Of a stretch of 35,877 nt of DNA, positions 11,237 to 26,475 are shown piece by piece. The stretch lies in contig JACQWT010000310.1 in NCBI GenBank assembly GCA_016209145.1, forward strand, positions 1-35,877. The letters run 5' to 3'. Position 1 is the stretch's first letter; every line of letters begins with the position of its first letter. Source of the DNA: Deltaproteobacteria bacterium (lineage in GTDB: Bacteria; Myxococcota_A; Polyangia; Polyangiales; Polyangiaceae). A model generated the notes under the pieces. It was not told where the DNA came from and searched no databases. It saw only the letters and a list, made by a program, of their open reading frames with translations. Position numbers and translations under genes: made by a program.

Positions 11237-12037
11237 GTGCGAGCGATTGCGGCAGGCGCCACGGACGTTGGGCGAGAGCGGGACCACAACGAGGACCGCT
11301 TCGTCCTGCTGCCGGAGTTCGGCGTCTTCGCCGTGGCCGACGGCATGGGCGGCCACCAGTGCGGCGAGGTCGCGAGCCGCATGGCCACCACGACGATCGC
11401 GGGCTACTTCCGCGCGCACCCGACCGGTGACCGGGACGGCCAGGCCGTGGCCGAGCTGCTCCGGGCGGCCCTGATCGAGGCAAACGAGAAGATCCACCGG
11501 CGCGCGTCGCAGTCGCGGGGACACCGCGGCATGGGGACCACGGTGGTGGCGGCGGCGCTGCACCGCGGCGAGGAGAAGCTGTGCGTGGCCCACGCCGGCG
11601 ACAGCCGCTGCTCCCGGCTGCGCGACGACCAGCTCGTGCCGCTCACGCGCGATCACTCCTTGCTCCAGGAGGCGCTGCGCTCCCGGCCGGACATCAGCGA
11701 GTCGGAGCTGTCGTACCTGCCGACCAACGTGATTACCCGAGCCCTGGGCGTCGAGCCCACCATCGAGATCGACGTGGCGGTGCATGACATCCGGTTGGGC
11801 GACCTGTTTCTGCTCTGCTCGGACGGGCTGCACGGGATGGTCCCGGACGAGCGGATCGCGCAGATCCTCCGGGAAACGAAGGTCCTGACGGAGATCTGCT
11901 CCCGGCTCATCGCCGCGGCCAACACGGCGGGCGGAGGGGACAACATCACCGCCGTGCTGGTGCGCATCGAGCAGGCCGACGATCCGTGGGCCCATCCGGC
12001 GTCGGTGCCGCCGCCCCCCTCGGGGACGATGCTCTGA
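11237..12037 (+). CDS. PP2C-family protein serine/threonine phosphatase
   Basis: 266 residues from GTG 11237. PPM/PP2C motifs: GRERDHNEDRF (E19, D20), VFAVADGMGGH (metal Asp35), GMGTTVVAAAL, VAHAGDSRCSRLR, LTRDHSLL, LCSDGLHGMV and the C-terminal GGGDNITAVLVRI. All metal-binding acidic positions seem present, so it should dephosphorylate Ser/Thr proteins as the counterpart of Hanks-type kinases, two of which are encoded in this window. A Pro-rich tail (ASVPPPPSGTML) follows the domain. No membrane segment, so it is the short cytosolic type. Confidence 0.93.
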   Translation: MRAIAAGATDVGRERDHNEDRFVLLPEFGVFAVADGMGGHQCGEVASRMATTTIAGYFRAHPTGDRDGQAVAELLRAALIEANEKIHRRASQSRGHRGMGTTVVAAALHRGEEKLCVAHAGDSRCSRLRDDQLVPLTRDHSLLQEALRSRPDISESELSYLPTNVITRALGVEPTIEIDVAVHDIRLGDLFLLCSDGLHGMVPDERIAQILRETKVLTEICSRLIAAANTAGGGDNITAVLVRIEQADDPWAHPASVPPPPSGTML

Positions 12038-12048
12038 TCGGAGCGCAT

Positions 12049-12297
12049 AGCGCGGGCTTCGTCCGCAACCCAGGCCGCGAACGCCAGCGTTCACGCCTTT
12101 GCGTTCCCCCGCGAACCCCGGGCGGAGGCGCCATGGCTGCGGTTGCCGGCCGACCAGAAGCTTCACGCTGCCGGCTGCCTCGGCGTCGGGGCCCCAACCC
12201 CGACGCCCGTCGCGGGCGCTTCGCGCAGCCCAGAATCGTCGCCCGGCGCGACGATTCTGGGACGTCGTAGACCAGCGCGGGCCTCGCCCGCAACCCA
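12049..12297. repeat. R2 repeat block with strong hairpins
   Basis: Two direct copies of the 24-bp R2 motif (12049-12072 and 12274-12297) bracket about 200 bp of palindromes. One hairpin has stem GGCGTCGGGG (12182-12191) / CCCCGACGCC (12198-12207). Another has a perfect 14-bp stem, CCCAGAATCGTCGC (12229-12242) / GCGACGATTCTGGG (12248-12261), with a 5-nt loop. GCGACGATTCT also occurs beside R2 copy a at 9167-9177, so the two regions belong to one repeat family. No gene is supported. Confidence 0.65.
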
Positions 12298-12308
12298 CGC
12301 AAGAAGAT

Positions 12309-12387
12309 GAACCGCCAAGGCGCCGAGAACGCCAAGGAAAAAACAAAATCGGATTCGATCTTGGCGCCCTTGGCGCCTTGGCGGTTC
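12309..12387. terminator. long hairpin between convergent genes, possible bidirectional terminator
   Basis: The arms GAACCGCCAAGGCGCC (12309-12324) and GGCGCCTTGGCGGTTC (12372-12387) are perfect complements, 16 bp. The loop contains an A-rich stretch (12337-12350) and inner GCCAAGG/CTTGGC repeats. It lies between the + strand PP2C gene and the minus strand ompH-like gene, so it could end both transcripts. No clear U-tract follows either arm. Similar CGCCAAGG repeats are common between genes in large GC-rich genomes, so a dispersed repeat is the alternative. Confidence 0.5.
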
Positions 12388-12406
12388 GTTGTACCGAATT
12401 AGTAGA

Positions 12407-13075
12407 TCAGCGCCCCTTGCCCGGCGGCTTGTCGCCCGCGGGGGGCGGGGCCGGCTTCTTCTCGGCCGGCTTCTTGGTGTCCTTCGGCTCGGCCGGCCCC
12501 GGCCCGGCGCCTACGTTGTACATCTGGATGATGCGGTCCGTGACGTCCAGATCGGAGCGGAAGTACGGCACCGCGGACTTGTCCACGACCATGTCGTAGC
12601 CGCTCTGCGCGGCCAGCCGCGCCACGAGCGACAGCATGCGCTGCAGGATCGGCGTCGTCGCCTCGCTTTCCTGGCGCTGCATTTCGCGCTGGTACTCCAC
12701 CAGCGTGGTCTGCAGCTCGGCCGCCTGCTGCTGGAGCCGTTCCAGCTTCTTGGCGAGCTCCGGCTTGGCAAGCTTGCCGCCCTTGGCCTCGCCGTCGAGC
12801 TCTTCCTTGGCCCGCTGGAAGTCCTTCTGCTTGCCGTCCAGCTCCGTCTGACGGCTGTCGAAGAGCTGCTTCAGCTTGGCCTGGACCCGGAGCCCGTCCT
12901 CCGTCTCGATGACGGCCCGCCGCAGGTCGATGACGGCGAAGCGGGCCTGGGCGCGGGCCAGGCCGGGGAAGGCGCAGAGCACGAGGAGCGTAACGGCGGC
13001 GCCGGCCGCAAGGCGGCCGAGGCAGCGCCGCCAGGGGGCGAACCCACGGACGAAGGCAGATGACGCGGTCGACAT
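12407..13075 (-). CDS. OmpH/Skp-family periplasmic chaperone
   Basis: 222 residues. An N-terminal signal peptide with Arg residues and hydrophobic core (LAAGAAVTLLVLCAF) ends near ARA-QARF. The mature start FAVIDLRRAV matches the Skp/OmpH beta strand (usually I-A-x-V-D-x-x-x-V). Long coiled coil follows from ~65 to ~145 (LKQLFDSRQTELDGKQKDFQ, KKLERLQQQAAELQTTLVEY), then YDMVVDKSAVPYF and DVTDRIIQMYN, typical of the family's last helix. It escorts outer-membrane proteins across the periplasm. A Pro/Lys-rich tail of ~40 residues is an extension. It starts 32 nt after the large kinase gene stop and may be co-transcribed with it, rather than with bamA/lpxD as is common. Confidence 0.85.
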   Translation of the reverse strand: MSTASSAFVRGFAPWRRCLGRLAAGAAVTLLVLCAFPGLARAQARFAVIDLRRAVIETEDGLRVQAKLKQLFDSRQTELDGKQKDFQRAKEELDGEAKGGKLAKPELAKKLERLQQQAAELQTTLVEYQREMQRQESEATTPILQRMLSLVARLAAQSGYDMVVDKSAVPYFRSDLDVTDRIIQMYNVGAGPGPAEPKDTKKPAEKKPAPPPAGDKPPGKGR

Positions 13076-13107
13076 GCGTCACGGGATAGCGACTGGGCCC
13101 GCAACGG

Positions 13108-17028
<3,921 letters not shown>

Positions 17029-17069
17029 GGGCGATGCAAGAATACCACGAACGGCGGCCTTGGCGCGAT

Positions 17070-17250
17070 GTACGCGTTCACGCCTCCAGTCAGTCGGCGG
17101 CCGAGGCGCCGCGCGGCGCGGGCGCGCCCGGAGGGCCGGCCCCGCAGCGTACTCCCGTACGTGAGGGGCCGGCCCGAGGACGCAAGCCGCGCCCCGCGGA
17201 TGGATCGGCCGCCGTCGCTGCCGACCACCTAGATCCCCGTGAACGGATAC
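17070..17250 (+). mobile_element. MITE-like element, copy C
   Basis: 181 bp, ends GTACGCGTTCACG and CGTGAACGGATAC. It is flanked by perfect 8-bp direct repeats GGCGCGAT at 17062-17069 and 17251-17258. The centre is CGTAC-TCCC-GTACG (17148-17161) inside the perfect 11-bp stem GGGCCGGCCCC (17133-17143) / GGGGCCGGCCC (17165-17175). Further out CGGCGGCCG pairs with CGGCCGCCG. Its sequence differs from B and D in these stems, yet pairing is kept. It lies 41 bp upstream of the predicted start of the large kinase gene and 59 bp before tRNA-Glu. Confidence 0.92.
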
Positions 17251-17309
17251 GGCGCGATGCGCTTGCGGCGCTTGCCCGAGGGCCGGGGCGAGGCTAGTAG
17301 ACGGCACTG

Positions 17310-17387
17310 GTCCCCATCGTCTAGCCCGGCCCAGGACCCAGCCCCTTCAAGGCTGTTACGCGGGTTCAAATCCCGCTGGGGACGCCA
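17310..17387 (+). tRNA. tRNA-Glu (anticodon TTC), with unusual C33
   Basis: Cloverleaf: acceptor GTCCCCA (17310-17316) / TGGGGAC (17377-17383), discriminator G, encoded CCA (17385-17387). D-stem GTCT/GGAC. Anticodon stem CAGCC (17339-17343) / GGCTG (17351-17355) with loop CCTTCAA, anticodon TTC at 17346-17348. T-stem GCGGG/CCCGC with loop TTCAAAT. All stems pair perfectly. Position 33, almost always U in elongator tRNAs, is C here (17345). Confidence 0.9.
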
Positions 17388-17393
17388 ACGCGC

Positions 17394-18002
17394 GTGGACG
17401 ACTACGAGCCGTTCTGCATAGGTTCGCGGCTGCGCATCGCGGCTCCGGGAGCGCCCGCCGCGCCTGGTGGCCGCATCGACATCGTGCTTGCCCGCGGCGC
17501 CGGCGGCTCGGGCGAGCACGAGACCACGGCGAGCTTGTGCTACGTCAAGGAGTCGTGCTTCCAGGGCAGCGGCTTCTGCGCGTTTGCGGGGTGGTGGGGG
17601 ATGTGCGACGGACCGCCGACCTTTGAAGAGCCGGACGTTCGGGTGCGCTACCCCACTCCCGCGGGCTGCCACATGGACCTTTCGATCGCGCACGAGTGGG
17701 GCCACGAGTACTTCTGCGCTGGCGAGGAGTACGGGGACTCCGGGCGCCTTTGCGGCCACAGCATCATGGCGGATGACTATGCGCACGGCCAGTACAACAT
17801 GTGCTACTTCCACACGCAGGGCTCGCTCGAGGACCACGAGAAGGACAAGACCTGCGGCGCAGCCGACTCCGGCCTGGACTCGGCCTGGGACCAGGCCAAC
17901 AACGCGGGAGTGACTCCGTGGAAGCCCTCGGAGACTCCGGACAACTACAGCTACGCCATGTTCGACTTCAACAACCAGGTCGGAACGGTGGTGATTCACT
18001 GA
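17394..18002 (+). CDS. chimeric ORF: PrmA-type methyltransferase N-terminus joined to zinc metalloprotease
   Basis: 202 residues from GTG 17394, seven bases after the tRNA. Residues 1-49 (EPFCIGSRLRIAAPG ... SGEHETTASLC) match the segment that precedes the SAM site in ribosomal protein L11 methyltransferase (PrmA) proteins. From about residue 50 (base ~17541) the sequence changes to a Cys-rich secreted metalloprotease: HEWGH (100-104) followed by AGEEY and SIMADD, as in HExxH...GxxDEY peptidases with a Met-turn. The methyltransferase SAM motifs and the protease's own signal peptide are both missing. The protease half is followed 24 nt later by a lipoprotein gene. Either a real fusion by deletion or an assembly chimera; export of this product is unlikely as encoded. 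Confidence 0.65.
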   Translation: MDDYEPFCIGSRLRIAAPGAPAAPGGRIDIVLARGAGGSGEHETTASLCYVKESCFQGSGFCAFAGWWGMCDGPPTFEEPDVRVRYPTPAGCHMDLSIAHEWGHEYFCAGEEYGDSGRLCGHSIMADDYAHGQYNMCYFHTQGSLEDHEKDKTCGAADSGLDSAWDQANNAGVTPWKPSETPDNYSYAMFDFNNQVGTVVIH

Positions 18003-18026
18003 ACACCTGTCACCAGGAGAACGACC

Positions 18027-19064
18027 ATGAAACGCACGCGCCTTGAGTCAGTTTGCCAGGGTCTTGGCCTCGCGGGTGCCCTGCTCGCGGCGCTGGGCGG
18101 TTGCGCCGAGAATCCGCCAGCGGCCGGTGCTGACGGGCCGCCCGTGACGGGCGCGCCGGCGGCCTCGACGCCCGCGCCGCCAGGGCCGGCCGGCGAAAGC
18201 GGTGGCCGGCGGGCCCAAGGAAAAGGTCTGGCCGGCTCCGGGGCCGGTGGCGCCGGTCACGCAGGCGGCCAGGGCGCAAGCGCCGGCAGCTCGTCGGGCT
18301 CCTGGCCCGGACCGGGGCCGTTCATCCGGCCTCTGCCTTTTGGCCCGAAGAGCGCCTGCGATCCAGCCGAGGTCAAGGTCTCGATCGAGAACAACGGCAA
18401 GCCGGTCGAGCCCGCCAAGGTGGAGGCGCTGGCGGCGCAGGTCTCGCTCAAGACCTGGCCTGGGCTGGTTCCCGTAGACGTCACGGTGAAGGCCGTCCCG
18501 AGCGATCCATACGCCGATATGCTCGCCGACGCCTGGGTCTTGCTGGAGCGCAAGGCGCCGCTTGCCGACGAGTGGCACGTGCTCGTCGTGGCCAAGGTCC
18601 CGCCGGGCTTCAACCCGGAGACCGCCGGCGACAAGACCCTCGCCGGGCTTCCGGCCGGGGCCTCCGAGACGCTCTTCCGCCCTGGCTCCGATCCGCGGGT
18701 CTCGCGCGTCGAGATGTGTCACGAGAAGGCCGGGGATGAGGAGTACTACAAGGTATGGGTGACCGTCACCGAGAGCATCGCGGCCGACGGCACGCCGGCC
18801 TCCGTGCTCACGGTCAAGCAGGACGGCAACAAGCTTGCCTGCTCCGACTTCGGCGAGAGCATTCCGCCGGGCGGGCTGTCCGTGAACTGCCCCGGGTTCG
18901 ACGTGAGCAAGACTACCGAGATCAGCGTGGACTCTTCGGTCAAGTCGGCCGTGAGCGGCAAGCCGGTCACCGACTGGAAGGGCAACCCGTGGCCCACCTT
19001 CACCTTCGTGCCGGCCAAGGTGGAGCAGCACGTCGAAGGCTGCATGGGCTTCAAGCTCTACTAG
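18027..19064 (+). CDS. predicted lipoprotein, paralogue 1
   Basis: 345 residues from ATG 18027, with AGGAGA at 18015-18020. The signal peptide ends in lipobox LGGC (Cys26). Residues ~30-105 are Gly/Ala/Pro/Ser-rich linker. The C-terminal ~235 residues form a conserved unit shared with the next gene: VSLKTWPGLVPVDV, LADEWHVLVVAKVPPG, FRPGSDPRVSRVEMC, and the end TFTFVPAKVEQHVEGCMGF. It has three or more conserved cysteines. No known domain recognised; likely cell-surface. It belongs to a + strand run with the protease chimera (24-nt gap) and its paralogue (29-nt gap). Confidence 0.75.
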   Translation: MKRTRLESVCQGLGLAGALLAALGGCAENPPAAGADGPPVTGAPAASTPAPPGPAGESGGRRAQGKGLAGSGAGGAGHAGGQGASAGSSSGSWPGPGPFIRPLPFGPKSACDPAEVKVSIENNGKPVEPAKVEALAAQVSLKTWPGLVPVDVTVKAVPSDPYADMLADAWVLLERKAPLADEWHVLVVAKVPPGFNPETAGDKTLAGLPAGASETLFRPGSDPRVSRVEMCHEKAGDEEYYKVWVTVTESIAADGTPASVLTVKQDGNKLACSDFGESIPPGGLSVNCPGFDVSKTTEISVDSSVKSAVSGKPVTDWKGNPWPTFTFVPAKVEQHVEGCMGFKLY

Positions 19065-19093
19065 CGCGGCGCGACGAACGAGAGGATCGAGCA

Positions 19094-20032
19094 GTGCCAA
19101 GCACCATGTCATCGCGAAGGACCACCGTCGTCGTCGGCGCGCTCGCGCTCCTGGTTGCGGGCTGCGCTCAGCCCGCCGAGCCGCCCCCCGAGCAAGCCGA
19201 GCTGACAGGCATGGCATCGGCTCGCATCGAGGCCGCCGGGCCCTCGATCGACTACGAGCCGCGGCCGAGGTTCCCCGTTGAGCCGGAGCCCGGCCCTGCG
19301 GGCGTGCGGTTGTGGCTCGAACCGATGGACGGCTCGACGGCGGTAGACGCCCACGTCTTGCGGGTTGGCCTCGACGGCGGGGAGGCGGGCGTGGGCGGCG
19401 CAATGCTCGCTCAGCTCGCATCCCTGGTCTCGCTTCGTACTTGGCCCGAGCTCGAGCCGGTACCGGCTGCCGTGCGCCAGAGGGCCGCTGGCCAGGGCGA
19501 CGATCCACGAGCCTACGTCGAGCTCGAGCCGGCCCCGGCGCTCGCCGACCGCTGGTACGTGCTGCGCGTGGGCCAGCCGCCGGCAGGAGCGATCTGGCCG
19601 CGCTACGCGTGGCGCCACGAGCTTGGCGGCGGGGCCTCGGGCGCGCGCTTCCGGCCCGGGTCGGATCCCAAGGTCCGGCAGGTGCAGCTCTGCGACGAGC
19701 CGGGAAGCACGGCGCTCGTCATCGACTTCACCGAGCGGCTTGCCAAGAGCTTGCCGGCCGGCACCTTCGCGACCGTCCGCCAGGCGGGGACGCCCGCATC
19801 CTGTGAGAGTCGGCTCATGAGCCGCCCCGAGGACCCCAGCTTCGGGCAGCTCTACCTGCGGTGCCAGAAGCTCGCCGATCATGAGGCCGTCGAGCTTCTC
19901 ATCCACCCCCAGGCCACGTCCATGAGCGGGCGCAGCGTTGCCGACTGGGCCGGGCAGGCGGGACCCGGCTTCTCGTTCGTGCCCGCCGAGCTTCCAAGCT
20001 GGGGCAAGGGCTGCCGCGCGTTTCGGCCGTAG
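19094..20032 (+). CDS. predicted lipoprotein, paralogue 2
   Basis: 312 residues from GTG 19094; this start is preferred to ATG 19106 because AGAGGA (19081-19086) is 7 nt upstream of it. The lipobox is VAGC in GALALLVAGC. The C-terminal region parallels the preceding gene: SLRTWPELEPVP, LADRWYVLRVGQPPAG, FRPGSDPKVRQVQLC, GFSFVPAELPSWGKGCRAF. It lacks the long Gly-rich linker of its neighbour. The two evidently arose by tandem duplication and then diverged widely. Function unknown; probably surface-exposed and expressed with its neighbours. Confidence 0.72.
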   Translation: MPSTMSSRRTTVVVGALALLVAGCAQPAEPPPEQAELTGMASARIEAAGPSIDYEPRPRFPVEPEPGPAGVRLWLEPMDGSTAVDAHVLRVGLDGGEAGVGGAMLAQLASLVSLRTWPELEPVPAAVRQRAAGQGDDPRAYVELEPAPALADRWYVLRVGQPPAGAIWPRYAWRHELGGGASGARFRPGSDPKVRQVQLCDEPGSTALVIDFTERLAKSLPAGTFATVRQAGTPASCESRLMSRPEDPSFGQLYLRCQKLADHEAVELLIHPQATSMSGRSVADWAGQAGPGFSFVPAELPSWGKGCRAFRP

Positions 20033-20174
20033 GTGTGCAAGCGTGGCCAAAGCAGGCGGGCGCCTGGCGAGCCGGCCTGCGGCTGCGGCTCACAGACTGG
20101 GAGAGGGGCCGCCTCTGCCCCTGCGGCGGTGTGCGAGGCTGTGCCGGCCGCCACCCCGCGCGAGGGCACGCCGA

Positions 20175-20204
20175 TTGACAGCCACCCGCCCTCTCGGCTT
20201 TCAT
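20175..20204 (+). promoter_or_regulatory. possible promoter of the Cys-rich repeat lipoprotein
   Basis: TTGACA (20175-20180), an 18-nt spacer and TTTCAT (20199-20204, four of six -10 matches). The predicted start of transcription would fall at about 20211, right at the ATG 20212; only a weak GAAG precedes the codon. The 179-bp gap from the previous gene, larger than others in this run, supports a separate promoter. Confidence 0.4.
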
Positions 20205-20211
20205 CTGAAGC

Positions 20212-22260
20212 ATGTACACTACCTGGCTTCGCGGTCTTGTCACCGTAGGCGCCTGCGCCGCCCTCGCTGCCGCGTGCAGCAGCGAGCCGGCCCAGACGCT
20301 TACCACCACGGTTGGCGGCACCGGCGGCGGCGGCGGCTGCCCGCCCGGCCTGAACGATTGCTCGGGCAAGTGCGTGCAGACGCAGCTCGATCCGCAGAAC
20401 TGCGGGAGCTGCGCCGCGGCCTGCCCGCAGGGTCAAGTCTGCTCGCTCGGCCAGTGCAGCCTGGAATGCGGCGGCGGTACGACCAAGTGCGGTGCCGTGT
20501 GCGCGGACACGAAGGTCGATCCGCAGAACTGCGGCGCCTGCGGCAACGGCTGCGCGCCCGGCGAGGTGTGCTACGAGGGAGGGTGCGCCACGGGCTGCGC
20601 CGGCGGCACGGTCAAGTGCGGGAGCAAGTGCGTGGACCCGATGCTCGATCCGCTCAACTGCGGCGCCTGCGGCAACGGCTGCGCGCCCGGCGAGGTGTGC
20701 TCGCAGGGCCAATGTGCGCTGGATTGCGGCGGCGGCACGACCAAGTGCGCCGGCGCCTGCGTGGACACCGAGCTCGATCCGGCGCACTGCGGCGGCTGCA
20801 ACAATGCCTGCGGCTCCGGCGAGGTGTGCTCCGCGGGCAAATGCGGCCTCGTGTGCCTGGGCGGCGCCGTCAAGTGCGGCAACTCCTGCGTGGATACGAA
20901 GATAGATCCGAGCAACTGCGGCGGCTGCGGAGTCGTGTGCAGCGGCGGCCTGCTCTGCTCCGCGGGACAATGCCAGCTCGAGTGCGGCGGCGCGACCAAG
21001 TGCGGATCGAGCTGTGTGGACACGGAGATCGATCCCAAGAACTGCGGCGGCTGCGGCATCGTCTGCGGCCCGGGCGAGGTGTGCTCCGCCGAGAAGTGCG
21101 GCATCAACTACATGGGCGGCACGACCAAGTGCGGCGGCAAGTGCGTGGACGCGCAGTTCGATCCGCAGAACTGCGGCGCCTGTGGGAAGGCTTGCGCCGG
21201 CGGGCAGGTGTGCTCGGCGGAGCAGTGCGGCTTGCAGTGCGCCGGCGGCACCACCAAGTGCGCCGGCGCCTGCGTGGACACCCAGCTCGATCCGCAGAAC
21301 TGCGGGAGCTGCGGCAGCGTCTGCGCCGGCGGGCAGGTGTGCTCGGCCGGACAGTGCGGCTTGCAGTGCGCCGGCGGCACCACCGAGTGCGCCGGCGCCT
21401 GCGTGGACGTCAAGACCGATCTCGGCAACTGCGGGAGCTGCGGTGCGGCCTGCGCGCCGGGGCAGGTGTGCTCCGCGGGGCAGTGCGGCTTGCAGTGCGT
21501 CGGCGGCAGCACGAAGTGCGGGAACGTCTGCGTGGACGTCAAGACCGATCCGCAGAACTGCGGGAGCTGCGGTGCTGCTTGCGCCCAGGGGCAGGCGTGC
21601 AGCGCCGGGCTGTGCGCGCTCGTGTGCGCGGGCGGCACGACCAAGTGCGGCAGCAAGTGCGTGGATCTCCAGGTCGATCCCGCCAACTGCGGGAGCTGCG
21701 GCAATGCCTGCCCGCAGGGCCAGCTTTGCGCGCAGGGCCAGTGCACCCTGGTGTGCGGCGGCGGGCTCACCAAGTGCGGCAACGAGTGCGTGGATCTACA
21801 GAGCAATCTCAAGCACTGCGGAGCGTGCAACGCGGCCTGTGGCAATGGCGAGCCCTGCCAGGGCGGGAAGTGCGTGCTCCAGGGCTGCTTCTCCACGCAG
21901 TACAAGCAGCAGATCGGGCCGCAGAAGCCGCAGTACACCAAGTGCGAGTCGGTCACGAACGGCGGCTACACCTGCATCAACCCGCTCATCCAGTACGGCA
22001 ACGTCCCCAACGGCGTGCCGCACAACCACGGCAACAACAACTATCCGCAGTGGTGCCAGCAGATGGGCTGCAAGGGCTACTCGTCGGTCAAGTACGGCTC
22101 GCGTAGCTGCGCCCCGCCCTACGGCCAGCTCTTCTGGTGCAGCGGCTACGACGAGAACGCGCCGCACTGGTGTGACTGGTCGGACGGCTACTGGTACAAC
22201 CAGTCGCTCGACTATCACCCGAGCTGCCCGGAGGCCATCGTCGAGATCACCTGCAACTGA
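20212..22260 (+). CDS. Cys-rich lipoprotein with 12 tandem ~43-residue repeats
   Basis: 682 residues. Signal peptide with lipobox LAAAC (Cys22). From ~43 to ~560 run twelve repeats of the pattern C-x-G-G-x-x-K-C-x-x-x-C-V-D-x-x-x-D-P-x-N-C-G-x-C-G-x-x-C-x-x-G-x-x-C-x-x-x-x-C, eight cysteines each. The first repeat is degenerate, and the seventh has lost its first Cys (GINYMGG). Repeats 8-10 are nearly identical at DNA level, indicating recent unit duplication. A distinct ~125-residue C-terminal domain follows (GGYTCINPLIQYGNV, WCQQMGCKGY, HWCDWSDGYWYN), also Cys/Trp/Tyr-rich. Such proteins are usual in myxobacteria as disulfide-rich surface or extracellular proteins; function not known. It converges with the next gene, leaving only 17 nt. 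Confidence 0.85.
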   Translation: MYTTWLRGLVTVGACAALAAACSSEPAQTLTTTVGGTGGGGGCPPGLNDCSGKCVQTQLDPQNCGSCAAACPQGQVCSLGQCSLECGGGTTKCGAVCADTKVDPQNCGACGNGCAPGEVCYEGGCATGCAGGTVKCGSKCVDPMLDPLNCGACGNGCAPGEVCSQGQCALDCGGGTTKCAGACVDTELDPAHCGGCNNACGSGEVCSAGKCGLVCLGGAVKCGNSCVDTKIDPSNCGGCGVVCSGGLLCSAGQCQLECGGATKCGSSCVDTEIDPKNCGGCGIVCGPGEVCSAEKCGINYMGGTTKCGGKCVDAQFDPQNCGACGKACAGGQVCSAEQCGLQCAGGTTKCAGACVDTQLDPQNCGSCGSVCAGGQVCSAGQCGLQCAGGTTECAGACVDVKTDLGNCGSCGAACAPGQVCSAGQCGLQCVGGSTKCGNVCVDVKTDPQNCGSCGAACAQGQACSAGLCALVCAGGTTKCGSKCVDLQVDPANCGSCGNACPQGQLCAQGQCTLVCGGGLTKCGNECVDLQSNLKHCGACNAACGNGEPCQGGKCVLQGCFSTQYKQQIGPQKPQYTKCESVTNGGYTCINPLIQYGNVPNGVPHNHGNNNYPQWCQQMGCKGYSSVKYGSRSCAPPYGQLFWCSGYDENAPHWCDWSDGYWYNQSLDYHPSCPEAIVEITCN

Positions 22261-22277
22261 GCGCCCCGCACCGCGCG

Positions 22278-26393
<4,116 letters not shown>

Positions 26394-26475
26394 GATTGCG
26401 GTCCTCGCGCGCCGGCCACGCGCCGGCGAGGCTGTAGCTGTCGCCTCACGGACAGCTTTGTGGTCAAGTACCGTC

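Noticed and set aside
12084-12097. Possible fifth MITE copy (AGCGTTCACGCC)
   Set aside because: Only the left core is present; the rest of the element, its right end and an 8-bp duplication are missing, and the bases form a local hairpin of the R2 block.
17029-17307. N-terminal extension of the PknK-like kinase
   Set aside because: Most of it is element C read in reverse; no kinase has such a start. The frame is simply open through the element.
20330-21870. Regularly spaced repeats that might suggest a CRISPR array
   Set aside because: The ~129-bp period is in frame and encodes Cys-rich protein repeats with no unique spacers.
20571-21956. Two long antisense frames rich in His, Pro and Gln
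   Set aside because: They are mirror images of the Cys-repeat gene and show the same 43-codon period; no start sites or independent features.
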